NCBI RefSeq assembly: GCF_001949145.1
Contig: NW_019091416.1
Coordinates: 1,281,132-1,345,131 of the forward strand
Direction of reading: 5' to 3'
DNA length: 64,000 nucleotides
Origin: Acanthaster planci
Lineage: Eukaryota; Echinodermata; Asteroidea; Valvatida; Acanthasteridae
Shown here in pieces: positions 32,488 through 47,800 of this stretch. The position numbers and the translations under genes are program-made. Positions within the stretch are counted from its first letter, which is position 1; every line of letters starts with the position of its first letter. The notes beneath the pieces are model-generated. The model had not been told where the DNA came from. It did no database searches and was given only the letters and a program-made list of their open reading frames with translations.

Positions 32488-35166
32488 TTTTTTCAGAGCC
32501 AGAAAAAAGATTGTAGACAATGATTCTGCTTAAAAATTTTGCTTCAATAAAAGAGAAAAGATTGTATGATTTTGGTTAAAACTCTAAAATACTTCAAAAT
32601 GTTCCAAAACACAGGTGACACCCTTTCATGTCGATTTGTTGTGTTAACTTAGTGATCCGCAGACTGGAACGCTGGAAAATGTTTCTTCAAGGTGAAAATT
32701 GGGCCTTTTCTCGCCATATCTCGAGAACCATTTGATATCTCACTTAGATTCATTCGGGATGTGAACATTTAGTACCTCAGCTACAGAAACAAGTGTTTTC
32801 CGGTTCTAATAACCATGAAACAAGCCCGTCAAAATCAGTTTTAGAAGCACTGAAATCCTTTTTTTTTTGTGCGACGCCCCAATTTTTTCGCATTTTACAG
32901 ATCACATTTTACAGTCTTTTCTTCACTAATTTTTGTACCAATGTTAATTTGAAGTTCTATAGATGGAAGGCATGAAGGCTTTAGTGTGTTTATTGAAGCT
33001 GAAACTATGAAAAATATGTTTTAAGTTTCATAAATCATTTGAGAACGTGTACGTGTAACAGGGAGCTGTGTGTATCGGTAGATACCATTGTTTTGATGGG
33101 GGACATGATTCGTGTATGTGTGCATGGATGGGGGCTCCAATAATGGTTGCCTTTGGAGCCTGTGTTAGTTTCAGAACAATTTGTTGTGATATAGCATGGA
33201 TGATTATCAAATAATCTGTGTTTGAAGAACATGTATAAACATGAACAATACATATTGATCTTTTTTCCCTCATAATTTCAGATGCTGGTCCATTGAGACA
33301 TCTTGGCTCGAGTGCTGCCTATGGCAAAGGGAGAAAACTGTCAAAAGTTGTGTGGAAGTCCTGCTCATGAGCTGACCGATACATATGCAGTGTTTGTGCT
33401 GATAATCAATTCATTCTCTGTGTCTTATCAGAATTGTTTCTTATAAATGCAAGTTACTCTGTGAAGATTTATCTCTGAAGATCATTGCATTGATTTGTAG
33501 ATAGTTTTGTTGTTTTGTCTAAATAAAAATATTCACACAAATGTTGTTAACATTAAGGATTGTTTGAACTGCATTTTCTTTGCAAGCAGTTAAACTCCTA
33601 TGATCCACACATATCCCCCCATCCACCCTGTGAGGCTGTGGTTGACAACAGTTTGTCCATAGAAAGCCAAATGTTTATCTCGAGACCACTAAACACACAT
33701 TCTGCGGCAGTGCACTTACTTTGGCAGCATCCTTAGGTTTACAACTGACTCCCAACAAAATGATAGGCCCTATGTAAGAGCTATATAGGTTACCCAAGTT
33801 TGCTCTCACGTTAAAATGTGATTAAATAGCTTTGTGAAAGCTGTGAAGGCCTAGCATTCGCCAATCAATTTTGACTAAAAAACCCATAGCATTACGACTC
33901 CATGTAAACTGTCATGACTGCATTGGCTCGAAGCCACATCGAGTACTTAGTTTGAGTTCTTGAAGTAACAAGTTCCCATTTTTAGATTCTCCAAATTTCA
34001 CTCAAGTTAAATAAAGTTACAATGGCTACATTAACAACATGATTAATATCCATAGCAATGAATTTTATTAACTACATGTAGCCCCTACCTGCTTTCCATA
34101 GAATGGCATGTTCAAACATGGAGGTAGGAAAACAAAGGACTGAACTTGAAGTCTTCTCACTGTTTACATAAAAATCTGTAGCAGTGTAGGCCTATGAACA
34201 AGGGAAAACAAAATGGTCCAATCAGATATAATTCCAAGAAAATCATTCGAATCGGCATGATCAGCAGTGATCGGTCTGGCCGCAGCTCAGGACTAAAAGC
34301 AGCAGCAAAAAACCGCTAATGCCAACTTAACACAAAGGAAGATTACCTACAATTAAGTCCGTTGGTCTCTCACAACTTTGGAAAGTTCAGGGCAATTCAT
34401 AATCAGATAACAGTACTTCAAATTTTGCAAGAAACCAACCGATTCCATACATATCAAACTTGGTAACCAATTTGAAATTTTGCGAAAACATGTAGTTACA
34501 CACTACCAAATAGTCTGGGTACCAATCACATCAAGTTCTGTTCAGATCACGTGCGGCGTTCGCTTGATAGCCTTGCGCGCTTGCTTGCAAAGGTAGCAAC
34601 AAGGACCACGTGCTCTTTCGGTATAAACTTTACTCAAGTCTGATTTCGGGTTTAACACCTAGCCATTGAAGCAGCTCATTGAATTTAAGTTTTAAAAAAA
34701 TAAAATGAAATGATCACTAATAATAACTAATTAAGAAAAGGAAGACACAAGAAAAACAGAAAATATGATATATTGTGAAAGGACTTTAAGGAGGCGTGTG
34801 CATGATAGACTCGACTACAATGCTGCAACCAATGATTAGACAGAAATGAGCTCTGCAAATGGCAAACAATACTCAACAGTGGGTATGAACGAAATGTGAA
34901 TTGGAGTCCCGTTTTATAAAGCATTTGGTTTTCCCTTCCCTCCCTCCCTCCTGCCTTGAAAAAGCAGCCTCGTTCCGTGGTTTGAAGAAAAGGGACTGGG
35001 TGGCTCTAATGTAAACAACACCACCACATGTGGACCGCCGGGCCAAGGTGATCGCATAATTCCTACGGGCAGCTTCGACCACGTACAAGCGCACGTGCGA
35101 ACGCTGCGCATATGCTTGACCAGTTTATCTTGAAAAAGTAGATTACCATCACAACATGAGAGGCCA
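31000..35166. other. Region between DNMT3 and the canopy gene
   Basis: Apart from the tentative DNMT3 start exon at 32487-32473 no coding exon is supported. It contains a G-rich/C-rich low-complexity stretch (31584-31800). A possible terminal exon of a plus-strand non-coding transcript (TTTCAG near 33280, AATAAA near 33520) is too weak to annotate. The rest is AT-rich and unremarkable. Confidence 0.4.
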
Positions 35167-35398
35167 TTTCACACTGCAGAGCCAATCCCCGGGAAATAAA
35201 TCCCAGGGATTTTTACCCCACCCAACCCCAGCAACCGTTCACAATAGACCCACTAGGTAACTCCCAGGGACACTATTTCAGGGGAACACCAGTTGCTTTT
35301 CCCAGGAAAAATGTTAAACCCTAGGCTTTTCTCCTTTAACCCTACTCCTGAGCAGGGGTAAATATTTCTCGGGGAGAGCTATCTTTGGTAGTGTGAAA
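35167..35398. mobile_element. MITE-like inverted-repeat element upstream of the canopy gene
   Basis: TTTCACACTGCAGAGCCAAT at 35167 and ATCTTTGGTAGTGTGAAA ending at 35398 are inverted ends. The interior holds repeated CCCGGGA/CCCAGGG and AACCCTAGG motifs. It ends about 430 bp before the canopy start codon, so it is part of that promoter region. No target duplication is clear. Confidence 0.5.
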
Positions 35399-35830
35399 GC
35401 GGGGAGGTCCAGCTCGATTGTGACACAGCAGGACTATATGGTAGCTCAGTGGTTTGTCATAGCGCCCTCTTGAATGTGTCGGCTGAACTCAACAGTAGCG
35501 TCTGGAAATAAGACTACAAGAACCGCATGCAAATTCCCCGGAAAAACAGCGCTAGCTAGCTTTGAGCAGTATCAGAAACAGTCTGGTAACACTACGGTGA
35601 CAGTGCGTGGTGTGATGGAGACATCTGGGATACCTGACCAGTTTCTAAAATGTCTACAAAACAATACTCGGGCTTTTCCCATTCGTACGCATGCATGCAT
35701 GCTGCGGCCATATGTTATAATCAGTGCCGATAGTGAAGTGTACGTGAACCATCCAGCGCTCCAGTCTCAAGCGGAAACCGCTACTTTAATTTTATTTTGC
35801 TTTTTGATTTTGAGTAGCAATGTCAAGAAG

Positions 35831-38800
35831 ATGTTCGAGATAAGTACAGGAAGGCTTATGGCCGTTTTCCTGGTGCTGCTTTTGGCATGGCATAGTCACT
35901 CCGGTGATTTGGATCCCGAAGACGAAAGCAACCCGCATCGCGACCCATCAAAATGCGAAGGTAGGCAGTAGGCCATGCTAAACCGTACCGGTGCGTAGAA
36001 CTGCAACTGTGAGGTCCGCTGACGACGAACCCGGAACTTCCACAGTTTAAGTTGGGGTAGGCTACGACATGTATGCCTGAAATCGCTCGCGCAGAGCGTT
36101 CTAGTTCCCCAAAAAGTGACTGGGGAAGAGTTTTACGGACGCCAGTAATTATTCCCTACAGTGAACTATATATTATTATTAGCCGTCAGAAAGCCCTAAA
36201 AAATGTCCAGAAAAGTTCAATTTAGGAGGGAATAAACCACATCATTTTCTTAGAAAACACTGATTTGGAATTTTTCAGAACTGTCCCTGTGGCGTCCATA
36301 TGTGGAACTTTTTCCAGTGATTGTAGAACTCCATGCAATTAGTATACATGTATACAGTAATGAGCATTTGCCAATGTTCATAGATACTGGATAGTGAAAA
36401 CATAGTAAATGTGGGAGAAGTTTGCAGTAGTTTAATAAGGCATATTTTAAACTGTCTTAATTTTTGACAAATGTTTTATGTTCAGCATTATCAAGATATT
36501 TATTTAGAAGTGGACACTAAGAAGCATTTTTCTAGTTCAGACCAGTTAAAATTAATTTATTTGGGTTATATTTCCGTTTTATTTCCACAGGGTAGCCTTG
36601 TCGGTCGAAAACTGCTTTTATTTATGGGCCCTGGTAAAACTTAGAAAAATCAATACGAATGAATTTAAAACAGATTAAGTTAATTGAAGAGAAAGATAAA
36701 ACAGAAACTTTATAGCAGTCGAACAAAACAGGATTTCTATGTAAATTTAGATAAAATAGCAAAGATTATAGAATTAACAGGTATATGTAGTACTAAGATT
36801 AATAAGAACGCATATTCCCCTTTCTGGAAGAGTCCCATCCATGCATACGTGGACATCACTCATTTTTAGGTGCAGTGGTACATGTACATGAATATCAGTC
36901 ATCAGAAAGTGATGACATGTCCCAAAGAGTCAGTTTATTTTAGTAGGGAAAAAGTCAAAGCTTTGGAAAGAGTTTCTATGCAGACAACACTGATGTCCCT
37001 GTGCACAAACCTATGAAAATTGTCTGAAGCGTTTTCTCAGTAGGACCTAAAACTTTGGAATTTTCTTAGCTGAATATCACTTTTAAGGACATGTTACCAC
37101 TTTCTGACAGTTGTTATAACATTTTAAGGAAAAATTAGTGTTGTCTGTGATTGGAACTCTTGCCAAAACGTTTACTTGAGAAAACATTTGAATTTTTCAG
37201 AGCAGTCTCATGAAATCTGTACTCAGGGTGTCGAGTGGTGTCGGTGGATGGAATTCTTTCCCTTTTTTTCCGATGGCAATTTTTTTCCTTCGGCAGTTTT
37301 TTTTTTAATTTTGTAATAAATGCAGAATACCCCGCCACACAAAAATACACCCCTAAAATCACTGGCTACGAGGTGGAATTGAGTTTGTTGAATTGAAAAC
37401 TAAATTACTGACTCCCCAGTTGGCAGTTAAGTGGCTTCAAAGTTTGGCTCGCCTTTTGAGAACGAAGCAACAAAAAATGAATGGGGATCATTGAAAAAAG
37501 TCGAAGTCCAAATCAATTCCTGGGTTGGCGGCTGCATGGATAAGATGTGAGAACTCAGGAGAAAAAGGGTGGGGAGAGCAGAAAGTCAGTGGGAAAGGGC
37601 GAAAAAGGAAAAGTCCAGAGAAGGTCTAGGGTTGGTGGCTACGTGGATACGATGTCAGAATTAAGGAGAAAAAGGTTGCAAGAGGGTGTTGACTGACATG
37701 AATGAGGAGTGCACAGATTCAATGGGGATTGGCGGCTACGCAGATATGATGTCAGAATTGGAGCGCCCTCTTGTGGTCGTCGTAACACACTATGTACTGC
37801 ATGCGTGACCTTTGATCTCATAGCAAGGTGTTCTGCAATTATGCCTTTATTGTTTACCAAATCCACAATTCTGTGTATTGCACACAAACAATGAAATTTC
37901 TTGAGGTTTGGTTGTGTGCATGTACTTACATTGCTGTTGTGATTTCACACTCGGATGGGAATCAGGCACAGTGAAATTTGTACTTTATTTGAAATGTCCT
38001 TAGTACATGTACAATGTGGCCTTGTGGTCAGCTTTTTAGCAAAATATACAGGGCCAGTTCCCCTGCAATGAAAGGCCAAGAACGGAAAACTCTTTGAAAA
38101 CAGTTAGCAATATGTAATATAAGCACATGGCGCAGTCCATATTCAACAATTGTCTCATGATGTCTCATGTAAAATAGGCAAAAAAGTATGCAGTATTTCC
38201 ATAAAGCAAAGGAACGGTCCTCAGTATTACACATAAATACTAGAAGTCCACCTGTATTGGATTCATCCCTTCTATATTTGGACCAAGTGCATGTAATTTC
38301 AGTTCAAGGCCTAGAGCTGAACTCACTTTATGCCAAATGTCAGGATGCATAAACAGATATTGGTAATTAAAATGTATCTTAAGAAAAAGTCTAAAACTTA
38401 AGAACAGATTTTGTATCTGTAGATATTTTCCAACAAGGGTGTTCTTGACCTTTGAGAAAACAATTTTCTTGACCTGAAGGTCAAAGGTTTCAAAGTCTTA
38501 CAGTGTCTCAGGGCATAACATAAAGGGATGTTGTCTTCTGCAAAAATGCACTGTGTCCTGTTATGATAATCTATTAAAATCTAGCCATTAAAATCATTTT
38601 GCCATTGAGAAAGATTCTGCTAGGATTGAAACGTCAGGCCCACCTTATTTTGCCATTAAAATCAGGATCACACATTAGACATACATACATACATTTTACT
38701 GTCAATTTTTATTGCTTTTTTGGCAGTCTGCAAGTTTGTGGCACAAGAACTGCAAGAAACCATGACCGAAACAGGCAAGAAAAAAGAAGTGTTACAGATT

Positions 38801-41800
38801 GGACATCAGTTTGACAAGCAGAAGAAGGAGATCAAATACCATAAGTCGTAAGTTTTCCCAGTGTGTCACAAGGGACCATTACAGAATCGAACTTACACGT
38901 ACCCTTGGGGAAAGATACAGGTATGTAAATCTCAAACCAACACATAAGATCTTCTGTTGATGACTAGGGGGTGTTTTGGTGACCCCTAACCAAAACCATG
39001 CTCTCGATGTCAGAGTAAGAACTAGGACCATGTGAAGATACACAAACAGTTATGTCATCCGAGAGGGACAAGGTACAAGGAAGCAGAGGAACTTGGTGAT
39101 GAATCTCATTCTCTCTCAATATTTGGTCTGAAGTTGTTACCAGTGTTGTTCTCTCTCTTCTCATTTTAAGGAAAAAGTGCCTCTTTTGATTCGCAGTATG
39201 TAACAAAAAATTGTGAAATAACTCTTCTGAAAGGCAACAAAAATCGTCCGTTTATTTTCCGCCATTTAGAACTGACGCTGAACCAACTCCATCCTTTGGT
39301 TTTCCATCGGTCGGAACAATGACATCACAAAGTCAAAGTCGTGAAAATGCTGCCTGTAACCAATGACCACAGCTGTAATATGTTCACATGTCAGGTTGCC
39401 AAAGTGCACCCTGCTTCTTTTTTACAGTGCCTAGACTGACTGGTAGCCAAGTGTAGGCCCACTAACAGCCCATGTTTCTACATATGTTTTTTCCCCTCTT
39501 TTCCTTTTCGGGGGAGACACCCGGTACATGTACTGATACAGGTACATGTAGCTGCTTCGAAGGAGAAAAATCTTTGTTGAAATCTAAGAAAACATGAAGT
39601 GACTTTTTTGAGAAGAAGACTGAGATTCTTTTTTCTTGTTTCAATCAGCATGTTTCAATTACATTGTATCTCGACCTTCACTGCTGTGTTGAAACTTTGG
39701 TCCTTGTACACACGAAGCAATAGTGTGGCTAATCAAATGATATACTACGTCAGTTTTCTGCTTATTTTTTCCAAGTTTAAAAAAAGTGTATGTATACATT
39801 TTTTCCCCTACATTTGACCACAAACATGATAAGCTGAAGAATGTCTAAAATTTAATTAAAATCTCATCTTTATTAAAGTACAAATATTGTTTGTCATGTA
39901 CTTCCAATATCTCACAAGAAACTGCATAAACTTTACCGTGCTGGGAACAGTGCCAAAGAAAATAGGAAAAACTGAATTTGCTCGTCGTTTAAATGTTTGT
40001 ACAACAGTGCAGTCACGTCTAATGATGCAGCGCATAAAAATCTTGGCTAGGTAATAATACATGTAACTGCAGTGTTTATTGTATAAAGTTAAAAAGGCAG
40101 ACACCCATCATTGAAAAGTGTAATTTATAAATCAAATCTTCCAAGACGTGATCAAGTGCCAAGGTGCCGCATGTGTTTGAAAATTGTGAAGTATATATGT
40201 ACAGGAGAGCAATTCGACACAAAAGTGGGCATTGGTTGTACTGTAACTGAATGTCCTTTGTGTTTCATTTTGTACATAGATATTCATAAAGAATAAAAGT
40301 GTAGTTAATGGTTGGTAACATGAACTTCGATTTCTGATTTTCATTTCTTTCATTTTCTTTACCGGTATGAATTATAAATGATTATGAGGTTGGTAACACT
40401 GTCACCAATTTTCAATTTTGCGTGGCATTGCCCTGAAGTTGTTTTCTGTTAGAAGACCTATGGGCCAGTGGCATGGATGCAAGGTCCAAACTTTAATTAA
40501 AATGTGTCCCCACTCCCCAGATAGTTGTTAATGGAAATATTTTACAATAAACGTAAAAATTCAGACATGTTTCATATAAATGGGCAGAGAATGCACCTGG
40601 ATTGCTATGCAAGTGGCATAAAAATGATATGATAAAAATGATTTCATAAAAATGATTTCATAAAAATGATTTCATCCATTGTACTGTATTTCCATACACT
40701 GCAAACAGCAATGCAGAATTGATTGAAGTTCATTTCCCTGCGTCCCCCTTTTAGACATTTTCTAATTCTTGCAGGTGTCAAATACATGTAAATTACAGGT
40801 ATTTTAAATTCACAGTGCACTGCTGACACTCGAAGTAGCTACGTGCACATGTACCTGTATGACCGTGCGAGGTTGCTTTTGCTTCCAAATGCATAATGCA
40901 TGACCAAACGCAGGGCAATTGTCCTCAATAAGCTAGCTGCAGGAGTAGGGGGACAGCCCAGAGTAGCTGGCTTGACATTTAGAAAATGAAGTTCTCAGGT
41001 CCCAATGGCGTGTCTGGCCAAATAAACACCAGAGGAAAAATGCTGAAGACATATACTTGTGTTAGTTGTGATTACTTTGTACATCAGGACCCAGAATAAA
41101 TTCTGTTAATGACATGTTATACTGTTGGTTTTGTTTTTATACTCCGTCCGGTCAGATGTCAATGAAATTGGAAGATTGAATGTGTTTATCTTTGTCTTTG
41201 ATTATTATTGTTTTTACAATTTCTGACATCTTACTAATGTAGATTGTTTGATTTCAGCACAAACATTTGTCTTTCAGTAACCAAATTGTAAACATTGCCA
41301 AAGCGCTGACAAAATGCAGTATTCATGACGTTAATGCTGAACTCTCTGGGGTTTTTTGTTGTTGTTGCTTGTTTTAATCAGACTTTTATTTTCTCTTGTC
41401 TCCGCATCAGAGAGCTTCGTCTGATCGAGGCCTTGGACGATGTCTGTGAGAGAATTCTGCAGTACAACATACATGCAGAAAGGGCTTCCTCACGTAGGTA
41501 TGTTGGGCCTAAAATTGAAATAAACATCGACTCTTCAAACACTGGTTACTTTCTGAGGGCTGACTGAGCTGATGAGTTGAAATACACAATGACTGGTCTG
41601 CCTAATCAGTGCGTTTTGAGTTTAGCAAATGTATGTCAATATTGGATACAGAACAATTTGCTCAGCAATTTTTTGTGCAAAGCATTTGGAATTTGCCAAA
41701 TGCATTTCAATATATGATACACAACGTTTTGCTCAGCAAATCTTTGTGCATGTGACACTTTTAGATTTAATACAAACAAAGTTAGTGATACTGTTTTCTA

Positions 41801-44800
41801 TAGCTGTAAAGTCCTGGGTTGTTTTTGTTTTGTATTCCAACCTTTTCATCATATCCCCACTTCATTGCTTTGTTTTTGCTTACATTTCAAAAGCCCATCG
41901 TAAGTACACTTCGTTTTCAGATTCAAACCAGAATTTGCCCTCTTGCATGTATAAGTGATTGGTTTCAATGTTAATTTGTCTATAGTCCAAGATCACGTTT
42001 TAGAGAGTGGTTTCCCTTAGATGAGGTGATAAGTTCGACACACCCTGTGCAGTTGTTGATGTCTGATCGAATTCTATGGGGAAGAAAGACTTTCACGTTA
42101 TGTATCCTACAAGCTACCCCAGAGCTTAGCTTTAACATTAATTTGATACTACATGGCGTCAATTCCTCTGTATACGCACAGCCGTCTGTATTGGTCACAA
42201 TCTGCTCTGTACAGGTCCATGATGCACCATGCATATCTTTTGCCTGTAGCGGTTTGTACGTGCTTTCATTTCTCCTCATTTACCATAAGTGGTTGTCCCT
42301 GCACCGTGCTCACTGTGCAATCCCTTCGTCACAGCGATACTTTTCATTCAGAGTCAGTGACCGTGCTTGATGTCCTCCCTTCACCCCCCCCCCACCTCGT
42401 CCTCGTCCAAGGTTCTCTCTGTGAGATAATTGAAAAATCTATGGAAGTGAACGTTAGGTGCACGTATAGTCAGGCAAGCAATTAGGCCCTGTCTCATTGG
42501 ACGGATTGTAATGGTGGTTGTGTGTGGTGGCTCTTGACTTGTGCTGCGTACGCTGTAGTCCTCTCTGATTTCTGCTTTGTTGTTTATTTGTTTTGTTTGT
42601 GTTTGTTTGCCCAAAACACAGTTACGCCCACAAATTATTGATATGAATAGGAATATTTGGTCAATTGTGCTGTGATTGCTACAGTCAAGTTTAATTTTGA
42701 GTCATTAAAAGTCACTAGAGATATGACAAAATTTCTGTCATAATTATGAATTCATTAATATTGGATTTATGGTAAAATGTAATGTAATCTGAAGGACGCA
42801 TGTTTAATTAACATTCAAATATAGTACATGTATTATTCTCATCAGTTTTGAACAATCAACGACCACTGCACTTTATCCTAAGCTCTCCCCCCAACCCTTA
42901 ATGCGTTAAATTTACAATCACAATAGTCCACTTACATGTAATAAGAACAATCTTTGCATTTACAACTGTGTAGATATCTTCAAATTTGAATTTTATGAAC
43001 TTTGTAATAGCGTACATCAGAATAGAAGTTGAGTGTACTGCGATAATAATTTCAGTTTCTTCAATGAACATCTGAAGTTTGATGCGGTTATTTTAAGAAG
43101 TTGGAAATTGGGGCGACTTTTGAAGCTGCCGAATTTCATGTAACTGTATCCCGTTCTTCCTGAGAGATGTTTGAATTTGTCCATATATACACACCCACAC
43201 ACCCGTTCATTTATTTATTTTTTCTCCAATATACCGTACAATAATGCATCCAACCTCTGCTAGAGCAATAGATGTGATGCACGACACCGTTGTCATGGTT
43301 ACGACTCTATAATTGTTACGTTGTGTAAGGATTACAATAAAGCCCATTTGTGTTGATTGAGCCATTTGTGTGTCCATGGAGTAGGTTTACGCTTCAGATG
43401 CATTTCAAGATGGACCTAGGAAATTCAATATGTGCCCACATTGTACGTGCACATAATATGGCACAAATATTTGGTCATTTTTTTTCTGGCACCAAATTCA
43501 AGTATTGTTGCTCTTTTCCAGTTAATAATGGATTTTAGTTAGGCACGTTTGGTCAAAAACATATAAGTTGAGAGTCACTACAGGAATTTTTTTCTTTATT
43601 TCTTGCCAATTCGATGTAAACTAATTTGGACTTTCTGAAGATAGTGGATACATTGGGGGGGGGACATTCTGCTCCCCTCCCACTTTTGGGGGGATATCAA
43701 ACCGTTTGTCCCATCCTCTATATTTGGGACACTAAATTTAAAAAAAAAATGTACCGGCAGGGGTAGAGGATCTTCATTCGATTCTTCTATCAAATAAAAA
43801 TTACTTGAAACAAAAATATACATGTATCTTGCAAAAGCATTTGCTAACAAAAAATACCTGTCCTTAGAGTGGTCATAAATTGCCTCAGATTACACCACAA
43901 AACATCTAGAATCTAGATTTTCCCAAGGCCTGCTTAAGGGCCCCAGACCTCACACTGTTAAAGGCTTCGTGCTCATATTAGTTGTAATCAAGGGTATGTT
44001 GCCCTCTTCCGCCTTACTTTCGAAAAGACATCAACACCCATGCCTTAGTTTGGTTTTCAACAGAAGATTGTGTCTTGTGTTATTAAAAACAGCTAGCAGT
44101 TTCTTATAATCCCCACATAATGTTGCAAAATATCTATAAATATCTATGGAATTTATGACATCTGGAATGGGATTTAAACAAAAATTTACAGAACTGTAAA
44201 ACTGATACTTGCCTTTCCACAAGCTGACAGCATTTTGCTGTGTCCAGGGGTTGGCACTGAAAACTATTCATCCATGGTGATTCATGCATGAGAAGATTTT
44301 AATCAACCCCCTCATTGCGGTACAGTGTGGATCATCGTGTGAACTTATGTTTCAGTATTACGACAGTGCATCTGGCACTTCGATTTTCTGGAGAATGAAG
44401 AATGAAGCCAGCAGAGACAACCTGTTCAATTGCGAAATGAGTTCCCTTATCAAGGGCAAGTTTAACTAACAAATCATTTGCCAACTGCTGGCAGATTATG
44501 CCTGGTACCGGTACCTGGGGTACGTGTGTTTTGTGTATGGGTTACCAAGGAATATCGACCAGTGGTCGAGAAATGGTCGTCACCCGATCTTGCCCTTAGC
44601 TGCTGCTGCTGTGTCTTGGGCATGTATTTGCCAGTCTGAATCTTGTCCTCTTGTGTGGGGAGGGTATGGAAGAGAGCAAGGATGAGAATGTGTTGTTAAG
44701 TGGTGCTGTACTGCACAGTTGTCCTGAAGAATCTTCCGCTGTTACCTGAGCATTGGTGTTGATTTGGCCGTGTGATCAAATTACACGTATGAGGGAACTT

Positions 44801-47800
44801 ATTTGGCTGCATACATATCAGCTGGTGGCATCCCAAAGCAAATGCATGCCTCTATGGGAAGTGGCTACAACCACTAGCCACTGGCTCCCATTGGCACACA
44901 TGTTATTTCAAGTTGCAGCCACAACTTGTAGACACAGTTGTTGATGATACCCTTGCATCATGCAATGTTCCTCGCCACAGGTTGAAGGCGCCCTCACCAG
45001 CAAAGAAGAGAAAGGCTGGGAGGAAGTTTCCCAACTGGGCTCGTTCACTCTCCCAGCACACATGCCATGACCATATACATGTATGCTGCACGAGTCCCCT
45101 CCAAAGGAGCCTCTTTGCTACATGTACCTGTCTGTAAAAACGCACACCCTCTCTTGTCCCAGTTCTGAGCAGATAGTCATGAAATACTATGTGTGTATTC
45201 TGTCAAGTGTTGTCCAAATTATCCAGATAATTTTACAATTGTGCATCGTTTGTCTTGCACAAGACAAGTAGCAAACAATTTATAACTTTTATTTTGTACT
45301 GATTTGCTGCGCTGTAGTATTCTTACAAGCCATGCTTTTAGTTTTTAAACCTAGCAGAAGTAGTGAATATGTCAGTGCATGCTTGAGCAAATTGGTAAAA
45401 TCTTAACTTTAATATTGTATTAATGACTGGTTATTTATTATAAAAAGTTCTTCGTTTTTAATTTGATACAGGTAGATAGTTTGGAAAGATATACTACATT
45501 ATATGTGCACATTTGCATCTGAAAAACTGCCACAGTTCTGGTACATGTACATAAACATCAATAAAATATTATCGTGCCTCATCCAAAATTTTCCAGATTA
45601 GATTGCTTCGAAGGATTTTAATTTTGGGACTAGGTTGGGTTGTTTTGTATATACATGTATTCAAGTTTCTTCTGCAACTTTGCCTTTTTTGCCAGGTTTG
45701 CCAAGGGCCAGTCAGAGACCATGCAGACACTGCGTGGGCTGCAGGCTAAGGGAGTGAAGGTCGACCTGGGTATGCCTGATGATATGTGGGAAAAGCCCTC
45801 AGCCCCTGTTACAAAGATGAAACAACGTGTAAGTGCACAGATTTACGTCAGATTCTGAATTTTATAACTCATGCACAGAGTACTGAAAACAACTTACAAA
45901 TCCACAGTGGTGCAGAGTGATACTGTACTACACTAGCTGGGGTTTCCCTTGATGAGCAAAATGTTATCAAATAAATTATATAGGGAAACTGACTATGGGT
46001 TTGTTGATGATCAAAGTGAAGAAGGAAATGGACTGGAGTGGGATGTGAACTTCCAACATCCAGAACACTATGCACTCTGCCAACTGACCTACCATGCCCT
46101 ACGTCATGGGAATAAAACGTTAGTTAGCTACGTGTATGTACTTTTACTGTCATGGTGCTTTGCAGTTTTAATCAATAAAAGAGGTGGATAAGCACATGAA
46201 TATGCATGAGATGTAAATATAGTACTGTCTTCACCTTCCACCTCTCATTCCACTTAGTGCACCAAGTGGACTTGGTATTTCTTGTCCCTCAGTGCTCCAT
46301 GAGTTGTCTCTTCCCCTCAACATTTCCATCTAACTTTCTCTTCAAGATTACTCTGCTCACTGAAAAGATAGGCTTCCTTGCCATGCGGGGATGAAATTTG
46401 TTTCCAGAAGGTGACTTTCTGGTTATTGGACATGTCGATCCTATTGCAGCGAGTGACGGTTTATTGTGTTGCTTTGTGTCCCAGTGCGAGCAGTTGATTG
46501 AGGAGCAGGAAGATGCCATTGGCAATTGGTTCTTCAAGACAAACCAAGAGACTACACTCTTGGACTACCTCTGTGTTCAGAGAGTGCTGACAAAAGACGA
46601 ACACGGTACAGGATTAGTACTCTTTCATCTTTCCCCCCTCCCCCCCGGCACAAAGTGACTGTCAGCTATTTGTGAATGCTGAGAGCATTGAAGTGGCCTC
46701 ATTTTCATGTGAAGCAAATCATCCATTGTGAATTACACTACAGTTCAGAATGTGTTGAAGTTTTGCAAATTCACAGCGCCAATGTTTGCAGCTGAATTAC
46801 AAATTTGTGTTCGTGTTTGCCTTTGCAGAGAGTGTAAGTTGGCTGTTGCACTCACCTCAAAATTATAGATGGGGAATAAAATTAAATAGGGCTGATTCAC
46901 AATACAGCCCAGTGTTACCTCCAGGTTGCCATGACAAAGAGGCCATTTTTGAAGTTTATGGTTGACAAAAGCCTGACTGCCTTGCCGCAGTTTGCGTTTG
47001 ATCGTATGTGTGGGTAGACAGTAGAATGCAATAGAAAGAAGAAGACTAAGTGTGACCCGCTCTGTGAAAATGAGCCTTTTATTATAGTTTTTTATTCAAT
47101 CATCATTGCCGCCAAACAGGCTGAGTGGCACATGATTTCACAAGGATAATATTAAATACAAGAAACAATATACAAAGATTTAATTTGAAAAAAATCGAAA
47201 TACAAAGAGTGAACCTCCGTGGTAACTATTATCAGCCAATATGGTCTAGGGCCAGGTGGTTTTAATTACGTGTGTTTAAAAACCTGGTAAAGAAAGGAAT
47301 CAGGCCATTTTTAAATGGCTCAGATTTACATGTGAATTCCTTAAACGGGTTAGGATTTCTTAAATTCCTTGATGTGGCATTATTAAATGGCAACCAGGGA
47401 TGAAACTGAGGAGATTTCACAAGTGATTGAGCGAATTTTAAGCAAAGTCTAATCCTTCTATCACAGCGTTTTTCAAGTTGAACAAGTTATAGAGCAATTT
47501 TGTATGTTTGATACTGGATGATACTGGAATTAAACGTAATACTTATTTCTGAACCCTTTCAATTTGGTGAGTTTGGCTTCAAGTAAGAGCTGGATGCCAA
47601 ACAGGTGCAGCATACTCAAGAAGCCGCCGAATGTACCCTATGTATATTATAATGAGATCACACCCAGGCAGGTTGAATGGGATCAGTTGACGTAGCATAT
47701 GCACTCTGATATTTGCTTTTTTAACAATTCCTTGGATGCGTTTTTCCCATTTAAGGTTAGACTGAATAAGAACTCCCAGAACTCTCACAGAGTCAATTTG

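Noticed and set aside
33028-33273. Overlapping minus-strand frames of 72-81 codons
   Set aside because: Two frames overlap the same bases with no conserved features; no exon borders that would join DNMT3 in phase.
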